A stretch of DNA of 24,224 nucleotides. Origin: QALR01 sp964466625 (GTDB lineage: Bacteria; Bacillota; Clostridia; Oscillospirales; CAG-272). The position numbers were made by a program, and so were the translations under genes. Positions 7,093-14,220 of this stretch are shown in pieces. The notes under the pieces are model-generated. The model saw nothing but the letters and a program-made list of their open reading frames with translations. It made no database searches and was not told the DNA's origin. Position 1 is the stretch's first letter. Each line of letters begins with the position of its first letter. The stretch is from assembly GCA_964466625.1 (NCBI GenBank), contig CAYXQF010000022.1:1-24224 (forward strand), in the 5' to 3' direction.

Positions 7093-8940
7093 TTGAAAAT
7101 TCCGGAAAGAATCTTAAAAAAAGTTGAAAAACCTGCTCGTTATACGGGCGGCGAATGGGGACAGACCGTTAAGGATAAAAACGCTGTCGACGTGCGTTTT
7201 GCCTTCTGTTTCCCCGATACCTATGAGATCGGTATGTCCAATCTCGGCGTGCGTATCCTTTATCACGTGCTCAATTCCAGAGAGGATACTTGGGCAGAAC
7301 GTGCGTATGCACCGTGGGTAGATATGGAAGCTTGTATGCGTGAGGAAAATATTCCTCTTTGGGCGCATGAAAGCGGCGATCCGCTTCGTGAATTTGATAT
7401 TCTCGGTTTTTCCATTCAGTATGAGCTTTGCTATACCAACGTGCTCAATATGCTTGACCTTGCGGGCATTCCGTTGCTTTCTAAAGACCGTGATGAATCT
7501 TACCCTATCATCATGGCAGGTGGTCCTTGTACTTACAATGCAGAGCCGATCGCAGATTATTTTGACCTTTGCATGATCGGTGAAGGTGAAGAAGTGATCG
7601 ATGAATTGGTAACGCTCTATAAAGAACATAAAAAACTCGGCTTCAAGAAAGCGGAATATCTCCATGATGCCGCAAAGATCGAAGGTGTATACGTTCCTTC
7701 TCTCTATGAACCTTCCTATAACGAGGACGGGACGCTGGCAAAGGTGACGCCGCTTTATGATGATATTCCCACCGTGATTCGCAAGAGAATCGTGAAAGAT
7801 CTCGATAAATCGCCGTTCCCCACAAAGCTTGTTATGCCTTTTATCCAGACCGTGCAGGATAAGATCACGCTCGAAGTATATCGTGGTTGTATCCGTGGCT
7901 GTCGTTTCTGTCAGGCTGGCGTGGTTTGGCGTCCCGTTCGTGAAAAATCCGTGGAGGTGCTTACCGAGCAGGCGAAAGTTCTTTCCGATGCGACGGGTTA
8001 CGATGAAATGACACTTTCTTCCCTCAGCATCAGTGACTACACTTGCATTGATAAGCTGACCGACGAGCTTTTGACATGGACTGATGAAAAGAAAATTTCG
8101 CTTTCTCTCCCTTCGCTTCGTGTGGATAGCTTTACAAAAGAGCTTATGGATAAGATCTCTACGGTTCGCACAGGCTCGCTTACCTTTGCGCCCGAAGCAG
8201 GTACACAGCGTCTTCGTGACGTTATCAATAAAAACGTGAAAAAAGAAGACCTTCTCCGCGCTTGCCGCGTGGCATTTGAAGGCGGAAAAACACAAGTTAA
8301 GCTTTATTTTATGCTGGGACTTCCCACCGAAACCAATGAAGACCTTGACGGCATCAAGGATCTTGCGGAAAGTGTAATTCATGAATTTTATCAGACACCT
8401 GGCAGACCGAAAAAAGCACCGGGTGTGACACTTTCCACCGCTTGCTTTATTCCGAAACCCTTTACAGCATTCCAATGGGAACCCCAGTGTGATATGGAAA
8501 CACTTCTTGAAAAGCAGAGATATCTTGACGGTAAGATCACCGACAGAAAGATCAAATATAATTATCACGATGCCAAAGTCAGCCGCATCGAAGCGGTATT
8601 CGCAAGAGGTGACCGTAAGCTCAACCGTGCGCTTGCCGAAGCACATAAGCTCGGTCTTCGTTTTGACGGTTGGGACGAGCATTTCCACTATGATCAGTGG
8701 CTGAAAGCGTTTGAGATGGCAGGTATTGATCCTGCATTCTATGCAAACCGTGAATTCGGCGAAGATGAACTCCTGCCGTGGGATAACATCGACGTCGGTG
8801 TCACAAAAGAATTTTTGCTCCGCGAGCGCCATCGCGCACACGGGGAAACCACAACGAAAAATTGCCGCGAAGCATGTAATGCTTGCGGTGCAAATTGCCT
8901 TGGAGGTGAACGCTCATGCTGTCCCAGTCTGAAAAAATAA
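7093..8940 (+). CDS. B12-binding-type radical SAM protein (TIGR03960 family)
   Basis: This 615-residue protein belongs to the YgiQ-related radical SAM family TIGR03960, whose reaction is unknown. The N-terminal half has the cobalamin-binding-like fold with FCFPDTYEIGMSNLG and IMAGGPCTYNAEPIADYFD. The radical SAM cluster is C266-x3-C270-x2-C273 (YRGCIRGCRFCQAG), and SFAPEAGTQRL-like wording (LTFAPEAGTQRLRDVIN) follows. The C-terminus carries a cysteine-rich tail (CREACNACGANCLGG) typical of the family. Translation starts at a TTG at 7093, with GGAGG at 7082-7086; no ATG in frame is better placed. Its last 25 nt overlap the start of the TIGR03936 gene, and these two families normally occur together, often fused, so they probably act on one substrate. 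In many Firmicutes the pair sits next to rng and rplU; that is not so here. Confidence 0.88.
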   Translation: MKIPERILKKVEKPARYTGGEWGQTVKDKNAVDVRFAFCFPDTYEIGMSNLGVRILYHVLNSREDTWAERAYAPWVDMEACMREENIPLWAHESGDPLREFDILGFSIQYELCYTNVLNMLDLAGIPLLSKDRDESYPIIMAGGPCTYNAEPIADYFDLCMIGEGEEVIDELVTLYKEHKKLGFKKAEYLHDAAKIEGVYVPSLYEPSYNEDGTLAKVTPLYDDIPTVIRKRIVKDLDKSPFPTKLVMPFIQTVQDKITLEVYRGCIRGCRFCQAGVVWRPVREKSVEVLTEQAKVLSDATGYDEMTLSSLSISDYTCIDKLTDELLTWTDEKKISLSLPSLRVDSFTKELMDKISTVRTGSLTFAPEAGTQRLRDVINKNVKKEDLLRACRVAFEGGKTQVKLYFMLGLPTETNEDLDGIKDLAESVIHEFYQTPGRPKKAPGVTLSTACFIPKPFTAFQWEPQCDMETLLEKQRYLDGKITDRKIKYNYHDAKVSRIEAVFARGDRKLNRALAEAHKLGLRFDGWDEHFHYDQWLKAFEMAGIDPAFYANREFGEDELLPWDNIDVGVTKEFLLRERHRAHGETTTKNCREACNACGANCLGGERSCCPSLKK

Positions 8941-9593
8941 AGATCCGTGTGAAATTTTCCAAAACAGGAAGCCTTAAATTCATTTCTCATCTTGATTTGA
9001 ACCGCACGGTAAAATCCGCATTTTTGCGTTCCAAGCTTCCAATCTGGTATACGAAGGGATATAATCCCCACCCGAAAACTGTTTTTTCTCTTCCGCTTTC
9101 CGTAGGTACGGCAAGCCTTTGTGAATTTATGGATTTTGCGATCGTGGAACCTGTTTCGGGAGAAGTCATCTGCCAAACGCTCAACAGCGTATTTCCCGAT
9201 GGTCTTCGTGCTATCGAAGCGTATACGCCTGAATCCAAATTTCATGATATCGGCTGGGCGGATTATGAGATCCGCATGGAAATTGCAGATGCCAAAGAAG
9301 CCGTGGAAAAGGTGAAAGCGGCGCTTGCCGGTGAGATCGTGATCGAAAAAACCACCAAGATCGGCACGAGAACGCTGGAGATCAATCCTTTTGTGAAGGT
9401 TCTTTGTGTGAAAGAAGATGATGGCGAGCTGGTGCTTTCGCTTCGCCTTTGCTCGGACGATGCGAATTTCATCAATCCGAAATATATCATTGATTTTATT
9501 ACCGAAAAGACAGGTGTTCTCACAGAAAAAGATGATTACACCGTTTGCCGTACCGCCGTTTACCGTACGGACGGTGAAACACCTTTTCGCTGA
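8916..9593 (+). CDS. TIGR03936 / DUF2344 radical-SAM partner protein
   Basis: This 225-residue protein matches the DUF2344 family that accompanies, or is fused to, TIGR03960 radical SAM proteins; no activity is established. The family signature is at the N-terminus: RVKFSKTGSLKFISHLDLNR followed by YTKGYNPHPKTVFSLPLSVG, then SLCEFMDF. The ATG at 8916 has GGAGGTGA upstream inside the preceding gene, and the overlap of 25 nt implies translational coupling. No catalytic cysteine cluster is visible, so it is more likely a binding or substrate-presenting partner (inference). Confidence 0.85.
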   Translation: MLSQSEKIKIRVKFSKTGSLKFISHLDLNRTVKSAFLRSKLPIWYTKGYNPHPKTVFSLPLSVGTASLCEFMDFAIVEPVSGEVICQTLNSVFPDGLRAIEAYTPESKFHDIGWADYEIRMEIADAKEAVEKVKAALAGEIVIEKTTKIGTRTLEINPFVKVLCVKEDDGELVLSLRLCSDDANFINPKYIIDFITEKTGVLTEKDDYTVCRTAVYRTDGETPFR

Positions 9594-9599
9594 TAACTA

Positions 9600-9628
9600 T
9601 TGCAAAATCAAGCCTTTTATGATATTAT
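9600..9628 (+). promoter_or_regulatory. Possible promoter for the yerC-SDR-flavoprotein operon
   Basis: TTGCAA at 9600-9605 is followed after 17 nt by TATTAT at 9623-9628; an overlapping perfect TATAAT at 9626-9631 would give a 20 nt spacer. It lies in the 74 nt gap before the YerC-like gene, the only gap in this plus-strand stretch large enough for a promoter. Weak evidence beyond the hexamers. Confidence 0.4.
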
Positions 9629-9667
9629 AATGGTGTATTAACAAGTGAACAAAAAGGAGTGATTGCT

Positions 9668-9967
9668 ATGGCAAAAAAACAACAGGACGAAAAAATGGAA
9701 CTTCTTTTCAAAGCGATACTTACCTTGCAAACGGTGGAAGAATGCTATGATTTTTTCGGAGATCTTTGCACAAAAACAGAGCTTCGCGAAATGTCTAAGC
9801 GTATGTTTGCAGCAAAGCAGATATTTGAAGGCGCAAAGTATGCCGAGATCGTTGAAAAAACGGGACTCAGCACTGCCACGATCACCCGTGTCAACGGTTG
9901 TCTCAGAGATGGCAATGATGGTTATGTGAATGTGCTTTTGCGTCTTGTGGAAGAAGATAATCAATAA
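9668..9967 (+). CDS. yerC: YerC/YecD-type TrpR-like DNA-binding protein
   Basis: This 99-residue protein belongs to the TrpR/YerC/YecD superfamily, small dimeric helix-turn-helix proteins. Helices surround LCTKTELREMSKRMFAAKQI, and the recognition part reads KYAEIVEKTGLSTATITRVN (about 59-78), matching the family pattern for the DNA-binding helices. The ATG at 9668 is chosen because AAGGAG (9654-9659) lies 8 nt before it; the in-frame GTG at 9659 overlaps that site. Tryptophan-binding residues of true TrpR are not expected in YerC proteins, so a role in trp control should not be assumed. Only 15 nt separate it from the SDR gene, so it may regulate its own operon (inference). Confidence 0.85.
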   Translation: MAKKQQDEKMELLFKAILTLQTVEECYDFFGDLCTKTELREMSKRMFAAKQIFEGAKYAEIVEKTGLSTATITRVNGCLRDGNDGYVNVLLRLVEEDNQ

Positions 9968-9982
9968 AGAAAGGAATTATTT

Positions 9983-10741
9983 ATGATGAAAAAAACAGTG
10001 ATCGTGACCGGTGCTTCCCGTGGCATCGGCAGAGCAATTTCCTTGAAGCTTGCATCGGCAGGTTTTACTGTGATCGCGGCGGCGAGAGCGAATGCGGAAA
10101 AGGCGGCGGATTATATCGCGGAGCTTCAAGCGCTTTCCCCTGATTCCATTTACGTTCCCACGGATATCTCCGTTGATGCGGACAGAAAAAATCTCGTGGA
10201 TACCGCTATCGCGAAATTCGGCAAGATTGATATCCTTGTCAACAATGCGGGCGTGGCGCCGCTGGAAAGAAAGGATATTCTCGAAATGAGCGAGGAGAGC
10301 ATGGATAGACTCCTCGGTATCAACCTCAAAGGTACCTTTTTCCTCACACAGTACGTGGCAAACAAAATGATCGAGGGCGGTTTCGGTGATATGATCGTCA
10401 ACGTGACCTCGATGTCTGCTTATACCGCGAGCATCAGCCGCGGTGAATACTGCATCTCCAAAGCAGGACTTGCGATGGCAACCGATCTTTTTGCGGTTCG
10501 TCTTGCGGAATATGGCATCAACGTATATGAGATCCGTCCGGGTATTATCCGCACGGATATGACCACCACCGTTTCTGCCAAATATGAAGCGCTCATCGCG
10601 GACGGACTTCTTCCCATCGCGCGTATGGGCGAACCCGAAGATATTGCAAATGCTGTTTTCGCACTTGCGAGCGGTCTGCTCAAATATTCCACGGGTGAAG
10701 TGCTCAACATTGACGGCGGTTTCCACCTGCGCACGCTTTAA
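9983..10741 (+). CDS. Short-chain dehydrogenase/reductase (SDR, FabG-like)
   Basis: An NAD(P)-dependent alcohol/ketone oxidoreductase of the classical SDR family, 252 residues, full length. It has the cofactor loop TGASRGIG at 9-16, NNAG at 87-90, the catalytic set N114, S143, Y156 and K160 (YCISK), and the ending GEVLNIDGGF typical of FabG-like enzymes. The second ATG at 9986 is equally possible; AAAGGA at 9970-9975 serves the first. No acyl-carrier or fatty-acid genes are nearby, and the following gene is a FumR/SdhA-type flavoprotein, so it more likely belongs to a two-step redox pathway than to fatty-acid synthesis. Its substrate cannot be read from the sequence. Confidence 0.9.
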   Translation: MMKKTVIVTGASRGIGRAISLKLASAGFTVIAAARANAEKAADYIAELQALSPDSIYVPTDISVDADRKNLVDTAIAKFGKIDILVNNAGVAPLERKDILEMSEESMDRLLGINLKGTFFLTQYVANKMIEGGFGDMIVNVTSMSAYTASISRGEYCISKAGLAMATDLFAVRLAEYGINVYEIRPGIIRTDMTTTVSAKYEALIADGLLPIARMGEPEDIANAVFALASGLLKYSTGEVLNIDGGFHLRTL

Positions 10742-10752
10742 TGGAGAAAACT

Positions 10753-12702
10753 ATGGATTTTTTGACGATCGACGGACTGAAAATTCCGCATTACAGAAAA
10801 AAAGCGATCATCGTTGGTAGCGGTGCTGCAGGATATAACGCGGCGGATTCGCTTTTTGATCTCGGTGTTACGGATATTGCCATTGTCACCGAAGGCAAAA
10901 TGATGGGTACTTCCCGCAATACAGGCTCGGATAAACAGACGTTTTATAAGCTTAACCTTGCAGGCGGTGTTCCCGACAGCGTTTATGATATGGCAAAGTC
11001 GCTGATGCGTGGTGGCTCCATGCACGGTGATATTGCCTTGACCGATGCCGCACTTTCCGCCAGAGGCTTTTTTAAGCTTGTGGGACTTGGCGTGCCGTTT
11101 CCGATGAACGATTACGGTGAATATGTCGGCTATAAGACCGACCACGATGAAACCACAAGAGCAACCTCCTGTGGGCCTCTCACCTCGAAATTTATGACCG
11201 AAGCGCTTGAGCGCACCGTGACCGCAAAGGGCATTGAGATCCTTGATCGCCACCGCGTGGTAAAAATTCTCACGGAAAAGGGCAGAGCGCTTGGACTTTT
11301 GACACTTTCTCCCGATGCCGCAGGTGAAGAAAATCCGCTTGGCCTTTCATTGATTACGGCAGGGGATATCGTTTACGCTGTCGGTGGTCCTTCTGCGATT
11401 TATGCGGATACGGTTTATCCGCCGAGCCAAACTTCGGCGCTCGGCATCGCTTTTGAAGCAGGTGCGGCAGGTGCGAGTCTGACCGAATCGCAATACGGAC
11501 TTGCTTCCGTGAAATTCCGTTGGAATCTTTCGGGAACGTATCAGCAGGTGTTGCCGCGCTACGTTTCCACCGATATGGACGGCGGCGATGAGCGTGAATT
11601 TCTTGATGACGTTTTTGCTACGAAAACAGAAATGCTCCATGCGATCTTTTCAAAGGGTTATGAATGGCCCTTTGACCCGAAAAAGACAGTCCCTGCAGGT
11701 TCTTCCCGTGTGGATCTTGCCGTTTTCCGTGAAAAAAGCCGCGGCAGACGTGTTTTCCTTGATTATCGTCGCAATCCTTCTGCGGCGATGACGGACGGCA
11801 GATTCGACGTTTCCGTGCTTTCCGAAAAAACGAGAGAATATCTCACAAATTCCGATGCCATTTTGGAAACGCCGATCGAACGACTTGAAAAAATGAATGC
11901 ACCTGCAATCGCGCTTTATGCTTCCAACGGCATTGATCTGAAAAATGAAATGTTGGAGATCGCGGTTTCCGCACAGCATTGCAACGGCGGTCTTGCTGTG
12001 AAGAATAGCCGCGAAAGCACCACACTTCAAAATTTCTATGCTGTCGGTGAATGTGCAGGTACGTTTGGCGTGTATCGTCCCGGTGGTTCTGCGCTCAATT
12101 CCACGCAGACGGGAAGTTTGTTTGCGGCGCTTGATATTGCTTCAAAAAAAGCAGAGATCCCTATGGTTTCCTCGGATATTATGCAGGAAGTGAAAGCGTT
12201 TGCTCAAAAGCTTTCTGCCATGCGTGGTGACGTTTCTCGAGACACGGTGCTTGCGCGCCGCCTTACTTACGGAAAACGCATGTCCCAATGTGCCGCATTT
12301 CTTCGCGATCCGGAAAAGATCGAAAAAGCAATGGAAGATTGCAAACAGGATCTTTTGCATTTTGAAAAGGATCATGCTGTGGATTCCTCGCTTACACTTC
12401 ACGATGCAATGATCAACTATGATATTTTGCTCACGCAGATGACGTATTTCGGTGCGATCCGCGATTATGTCCGCGATGGCGGTAAGAGCCGCGGTTCTTA
12501 TCTTATTTTGAAAGACACGAGGGCAGATCTTCTTTCGCAAGAAGCAGAGATCGACACCGAACATGCCTCTTTCGTGCAGAATACGGTGCTTCAAAAAGAT
12601 CTTTCCGTGACTTCATTTTTTGAGCCTTGCCGTCCGCTTCCCGAAAGTGAACAGTGGTTTGAAAAGGTTTGGAATAAATATCGCGAAAAACAAAATAGAT
12701 AA
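10753..12702 (+). CDS. FAD-dependent reductase/dehydrogenase of the fumarate reductase flavoprotein family
   Basis: The 649-residue product has the FAD_binding_2 plan: dinucleotide loop GSGAAG at 22-27, QHCNGGLAV in the capping/active region, and FYAVGECAGTFGVYRPGGSAL near the end of the FAD domain. A helical C-terminal domain follows, ending NYDILLTQMTYFGAIRDY and KSRGSY, which matches the SdhA/FrdA/NadB C-terminal domain (canonical ESRGAH). Such enzymes reduce or desaturate C=C bonds next to carboxylates or carbonyls. The HTMG of fumarate reductases is replaced by QHCNGG, so fumarate is not assured. No signal peptide or flavin-attachment site was seen, so it is cytoplasmic. ATG 10753 has GGAG (10743-10746) in front; an ATG at 10741 overlaps the SDR stop codon (TAATG) and could be used by coupling. 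No SdhB-type partner is adjacent. Confidence 0.87.
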   Translation: MDFLTIDGLKIPHYRKKAIIVGSGAAGYNAADSLFDLGVTDIAIVTEGKMMGTSRNTGSDKQTFYKLNLAGGVPDSVYDMAKSLMRGGSMHGDIALTDAALSARGFFKLVGLGVPFPMNDYGEYVGYKTDHDETTRATSCGPLTSKFMTEALERTVTAKGIEILDRHRVVKILTEKGRALGLLTLSPDAAGEENPLGLSLITAGDIVYAVGGPSAIYADTVYPPSQTSALGIAFEAGAAGASLTESQYGLASVKFRWNLSGTYQQVLPRYVSTDMDGGDEREFLDDVFATKTEMLHAIFSKGYEWPFDPKKTVPAGSSRVDLAVFREKSRGRRVFLDYRRNPSAAMTDGRFDVSVLSEKTREYLTNSDAILETPIERLEKMNAPAIALYASNGIDLKNEMLEIAVSAQHCNGGLAVKNSRESTTLQNFYAVGECAGTFGVYRPGGSALNSTQTGSLFAALDIASKKAEIPMVSSDIMQEVKAFAQKLSAMRGDVSRDTVLARRLTYGKRMSQCAAFLRDPEKIEKAMEDCKQDLLHFEKDHAVDSSLTLHDAMINYDILLTQMTYFGAIRDYVRDGGKSRGSYLILKDTRADLLSQEAEIDTEHASFVQNTVLQKDLSVTSFFEPCRPLPESEQWFEKVWNKYREKQNR

Positions 12703-12705
12703 TAG

Positions 12706-12738
12706 AAAATCCCACAGAGAAAGCTCTGTGGGATTTTT
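12706..12738. terminator. Bidirectional intrinsic terminator between converging operons
   Basis: AAATCCCACAGAG (12707-12719) and its complement (12724-12736) form a stem of up to 13 bp with loop AAAG, ending in TTTTT on the plus strand and in AAAAT on the other side, which reads as a T-run on the minus strand. It sits between the flavoprotein stop (12702) and the stop of the minus-strand membrane protein (12740), so it serves both. Confidence 0.9.
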
Positions 12739-12739
12739 G

Positions 12740-13567
12740 TTAGGGCAATAGTTGGATATTGAAATGGCTGTCTTTATCAATGGCGAAGAAATAGAGATAC
12801 GATACGCTTCCGTCGCCTGCTTGGAATATCAGTGTGCCATCGGTGCCGCTCATTGCATATTGATCGGTGTAGCGGTGCAGCGTTTCCACCGCGAGGATCT
12901 TTTTCGTTTTGAAAAATTCTTCGTCACAAACGGTAAAAAGCGCATCAAGGTCAATGCCGTAAGCGTTTCCGAGCGCAAAGCACGAAAGCTGACTGACATT
13001 TGAAAAGCGATGGAAGGCAGTATTCTTTTCATATGTGGCAAGATGAGAAAAGATGGTGCTATCGGTCGTGGTACCGTTTGCCAAAAGATATGGCGTGATG
13101 ACGGTGCCGTCACCTGCTGTCGTGGTTTCTTCTTCCGCTATGGTAGTTTCGACCGCGGTAGCTGCTGTTGTGGTCAGTACGGTTTCCGTTGTGGTCGCAT
13201 AAGTTGTGGTGGTGTATGTGGTTGTTGTCGTGGCATACGTTGCTTCCATGGTAGCTTCCGTTGTTGCGTACGTTGCTTCTGTGGTAGTCATCAAAGCTTC
13301 CGTGGTCGTGGCAAAGGTCATTTCCGTTGTGGTTTGCGCCGCTGTGGTGCCGGCTTCCGGCAGTGTGGCTAGGGAAGTCGTTCCCTCTGCAGGGAAGGCA
13401 TCGTCATGAAGCTTATACACGTAAGTGCCAATGGGCAAGCAAATGGCAAGCACAAGCGAGCAGATGAGGGCACTGTTTAAGATCTTTTTGTTTCGCGCTT
13501 TTCTTTGCTTTTCATATTTTTCCGCTTTTTCAAAGACAAGACGGCGAAATTCATCGTGATTTCTCAT
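12740..13567 (-). CDS. One-pass membrane protein with Thr-rich stalk, probable anti-sigma factor
   Basis: The 275-residue product has a short basic cytoplasmic part (1-28), one membrane segment (about 29-51, ILNSALICSLVLAICLPIGT), a threonine-rich stalk (63-150) and a folded extracytoplasmic domain of about 110 residues with three cysteines. Its start overlaps the ECF sigma stop by 4 nt, a layout typical of sigma/anti-sigma pairs. The cytoplasmic part is short for a standard anti-sigma domain and lacks the zinc-binding HxxxCxxC motif, so the role is inferred from position and topology. The outer domain may sense an envelope signal. I do not recognise that domain. A co-expressed surface protein with no anti-sigma activity is the alternative. 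Confidence 0.72.
   Translation of the reverse strand: MRNHDEFRRLVFEKAEKYEKQRKARNKKILNSALICSLVLAICLPIGTYVYKLHDDAFPAEGTTSLATLPEAGTTAAQTTTEMTFATTTEALMTTTEATYATTEATMEATYATTTTTYTTTTYATTTETVLTTTAATAVETTIAEEETTTAGDGTVITPYLLANGTTTDSTIFSHLATYEKNTAFHRFSNVSQLSCFALGNAYGIDLDALFTVCDEEFFKTKKILAVETLHRYTDQYAMSGTDGTLIFQAGDGSVSYLYFFAIDKDSHFNIQLLP
13118..13381 (-). repeat. Low-complexity Thr-codon repeat inside the membrane protein gene
   Basis: Codons 63-150 encode short irregular units such as TTTEATYATTEA and TYATTTTTYTT; by my count about 42 of 90 residues from 61 to 150 are threonine. At DNA level this is an imperfect array rich in GTTGTGGT on the plus strand, for example two copies of GCATACGTTGC/GCGTACGTTGC near 13230-13275. 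Such arrays can change length by slippage. In the protein it would form an extended stalk. Confidence 0.8.
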
Positions 13568-14109
13568 AGCGTGTCCTCCTTTCCCATGGCTTCTTTGAGC
13601 GCATTTTTCGCGCGGTGAGCGATATTGGCAAGTTGCTTTTTCGTTTTTTTCATGATCTTTGCGATCTCATCGTTTTCCAGTTCTTCAAAGATCGAAAGGT
13701 GCAGATACGTTGCGTAATCGGGCGAAAGTGTACCGCAGAGCTTTTTGATATGCCGCATCTTATCATCAGCAAGAACCGTATTTTCCACGGAGATCACGTC
13801 AGCACTTTCCACGTCCATGTCTTCAAAGGAAACGTGTGAGCGATGTTTTTCACGGCGAATGTGATCAATGGCTTTATGTCTTGCGATGGCGAATAAATAC
13901 GTTTTGAAGGAGCTCTTAAAGCTATAACGCTTTTTATGTACGACAAGCTCCATGAAGGTTTCGGCAGCGAGATCTTCCGCATCTTCAAAGTTTTTCACAT
14001 ATTGATATAGAAAATAGATGAGTCTGTCATGATAGGCGGTGATGATCTCATCAAAACCGCTGTTATCCCCGTCCAAAAACCGACGGTAACTCGTGGCGTC
14101 ATCAATCAT
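13564..14109 (-). CDS. ECF-type RNA polymerase sigma factor
   Basis: The 181-residue protein has only sigma regions 2 and 4, as in extracytoplasmic-function sigma factors. Region 2 covers about 18-88 (YQYVKNFEDAEDLAAETF, then FKTYLFAIARHKAIDHIRRE). Region 4 covers about 122-174 (LSPDYATYLHLSIFEELEND, then a helix-turn-helix ending QLANIAHRAKNALKEAM). It would direct RNA polymerase to a small set of stress or envelope genes. The ATG at 14109 has AAAGGAG (14124-14118 on the minus strand) 8 nt away. It overlaps the next gene, the Thr-rich membrane protein, by ATGA. Its own leader carries the dyad motif also found before the membrane protein gene at 2958. Confidence 0.92.
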   Translation of the reverse strand: MIDDATSYRRFLDGDNSGFDEIITAYHDRLIYFLYQYVKNFEDAEDLAAETFMELVVHKKRYSFKSSFKTYLFAIARHKAIDHIRREKHRSHVSFEDMDVESADVISVENTVLADDKMRHIKKLCGTLSPDYATYLHLSIFEELENDEIAKIMKKTKKQLANIAHRAKNALKEAMGKEDTL

Positions 14110-14130
14110 GGTTTGAACTCCTTTGGTTTT

Positions 14131-14156
14131 CCGTTACTTTAGTCGATGAAAAACGG
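14131..14156 (-). promoter_or_regulatory. Dyad leader motif before the ECF sigma gene
   Basis: Read on the minus strand, this 26 nt element starts CCGTTTTTC and ends AAAGTAACGG, 6 nt before the AAAGGAG of the sigma gene. It matches the element at 2916-2939 at 21 of 24 positions when one 2 nt gap is allowed. It overlaps the base of the hairpin at 14151-14173. It may be an operator, part of a promoter, or a leader RNA stem. Confidence 0.5.
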
Positions 14157-14173
14157 TGATTTTCTCACCGTTT
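14151..14173 (-). terminator. Probable intrinsic terminator for hslO
   Basis: On the minus strand AAACGGTGA and TCACCGTTT form a 9 bp stem with a GAAAA loop, running on into TTC. It lies about 50 nt after the hslO stop codon and before the sigma gene. Confidence 0.55.
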
Positions 14174-14187
14174 GCTAAAAATTTTTT

Positions 14188-14215
14188 AAGAGGTTTCCGT
14201 TTGCGGAAACCTCTT
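14188..14215. other. Perfect 12 bp hairpin after hslO
   Basis: AAGAGGTTTCCG (14188-14199) pairs with CGGAAACCTCTT (14204-14215) around a 4 nt loop, 6 nt after the hslO stop. On the minus strand it is followed by AAAAAATTTTT, so it may terminate hslO weakly or stabilise its 3' end. It contains CCGTTTGC, repeated 29 bp away in the hairpin at 14151-14173. Confidence 0.6.
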
Positions 14216-14220
14216 TGAGG

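Noticed and set aside
7114..8841. Long open frame (575 codons) antisense to the radical SAM gene
   Set aside because: It lies wholly opposite a well-supported gene, its product is rich in Cys, Phe, Ile and His with no domain, and it has no ribosome binding site. It is a codon-bias shadow.
12706..12738. Riboswitch or attenuator
   Set aside because: The hairpin lies between two stop codons of converging genes and fits a plain bidirectional terminator.
13118..13381. CRISPR array
   Set aside because: The repeats are short, irregular, in frame and coding for a threonine-rich stalk; there are no uniform repeats with unique spacers.
13010..13409. Gly/Cys-Arg-rich plus-strand frames opposite the Thr-rich stalk
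   Set aside because: Their odd repeats are the complement of threonine codons; no start signal or family match.
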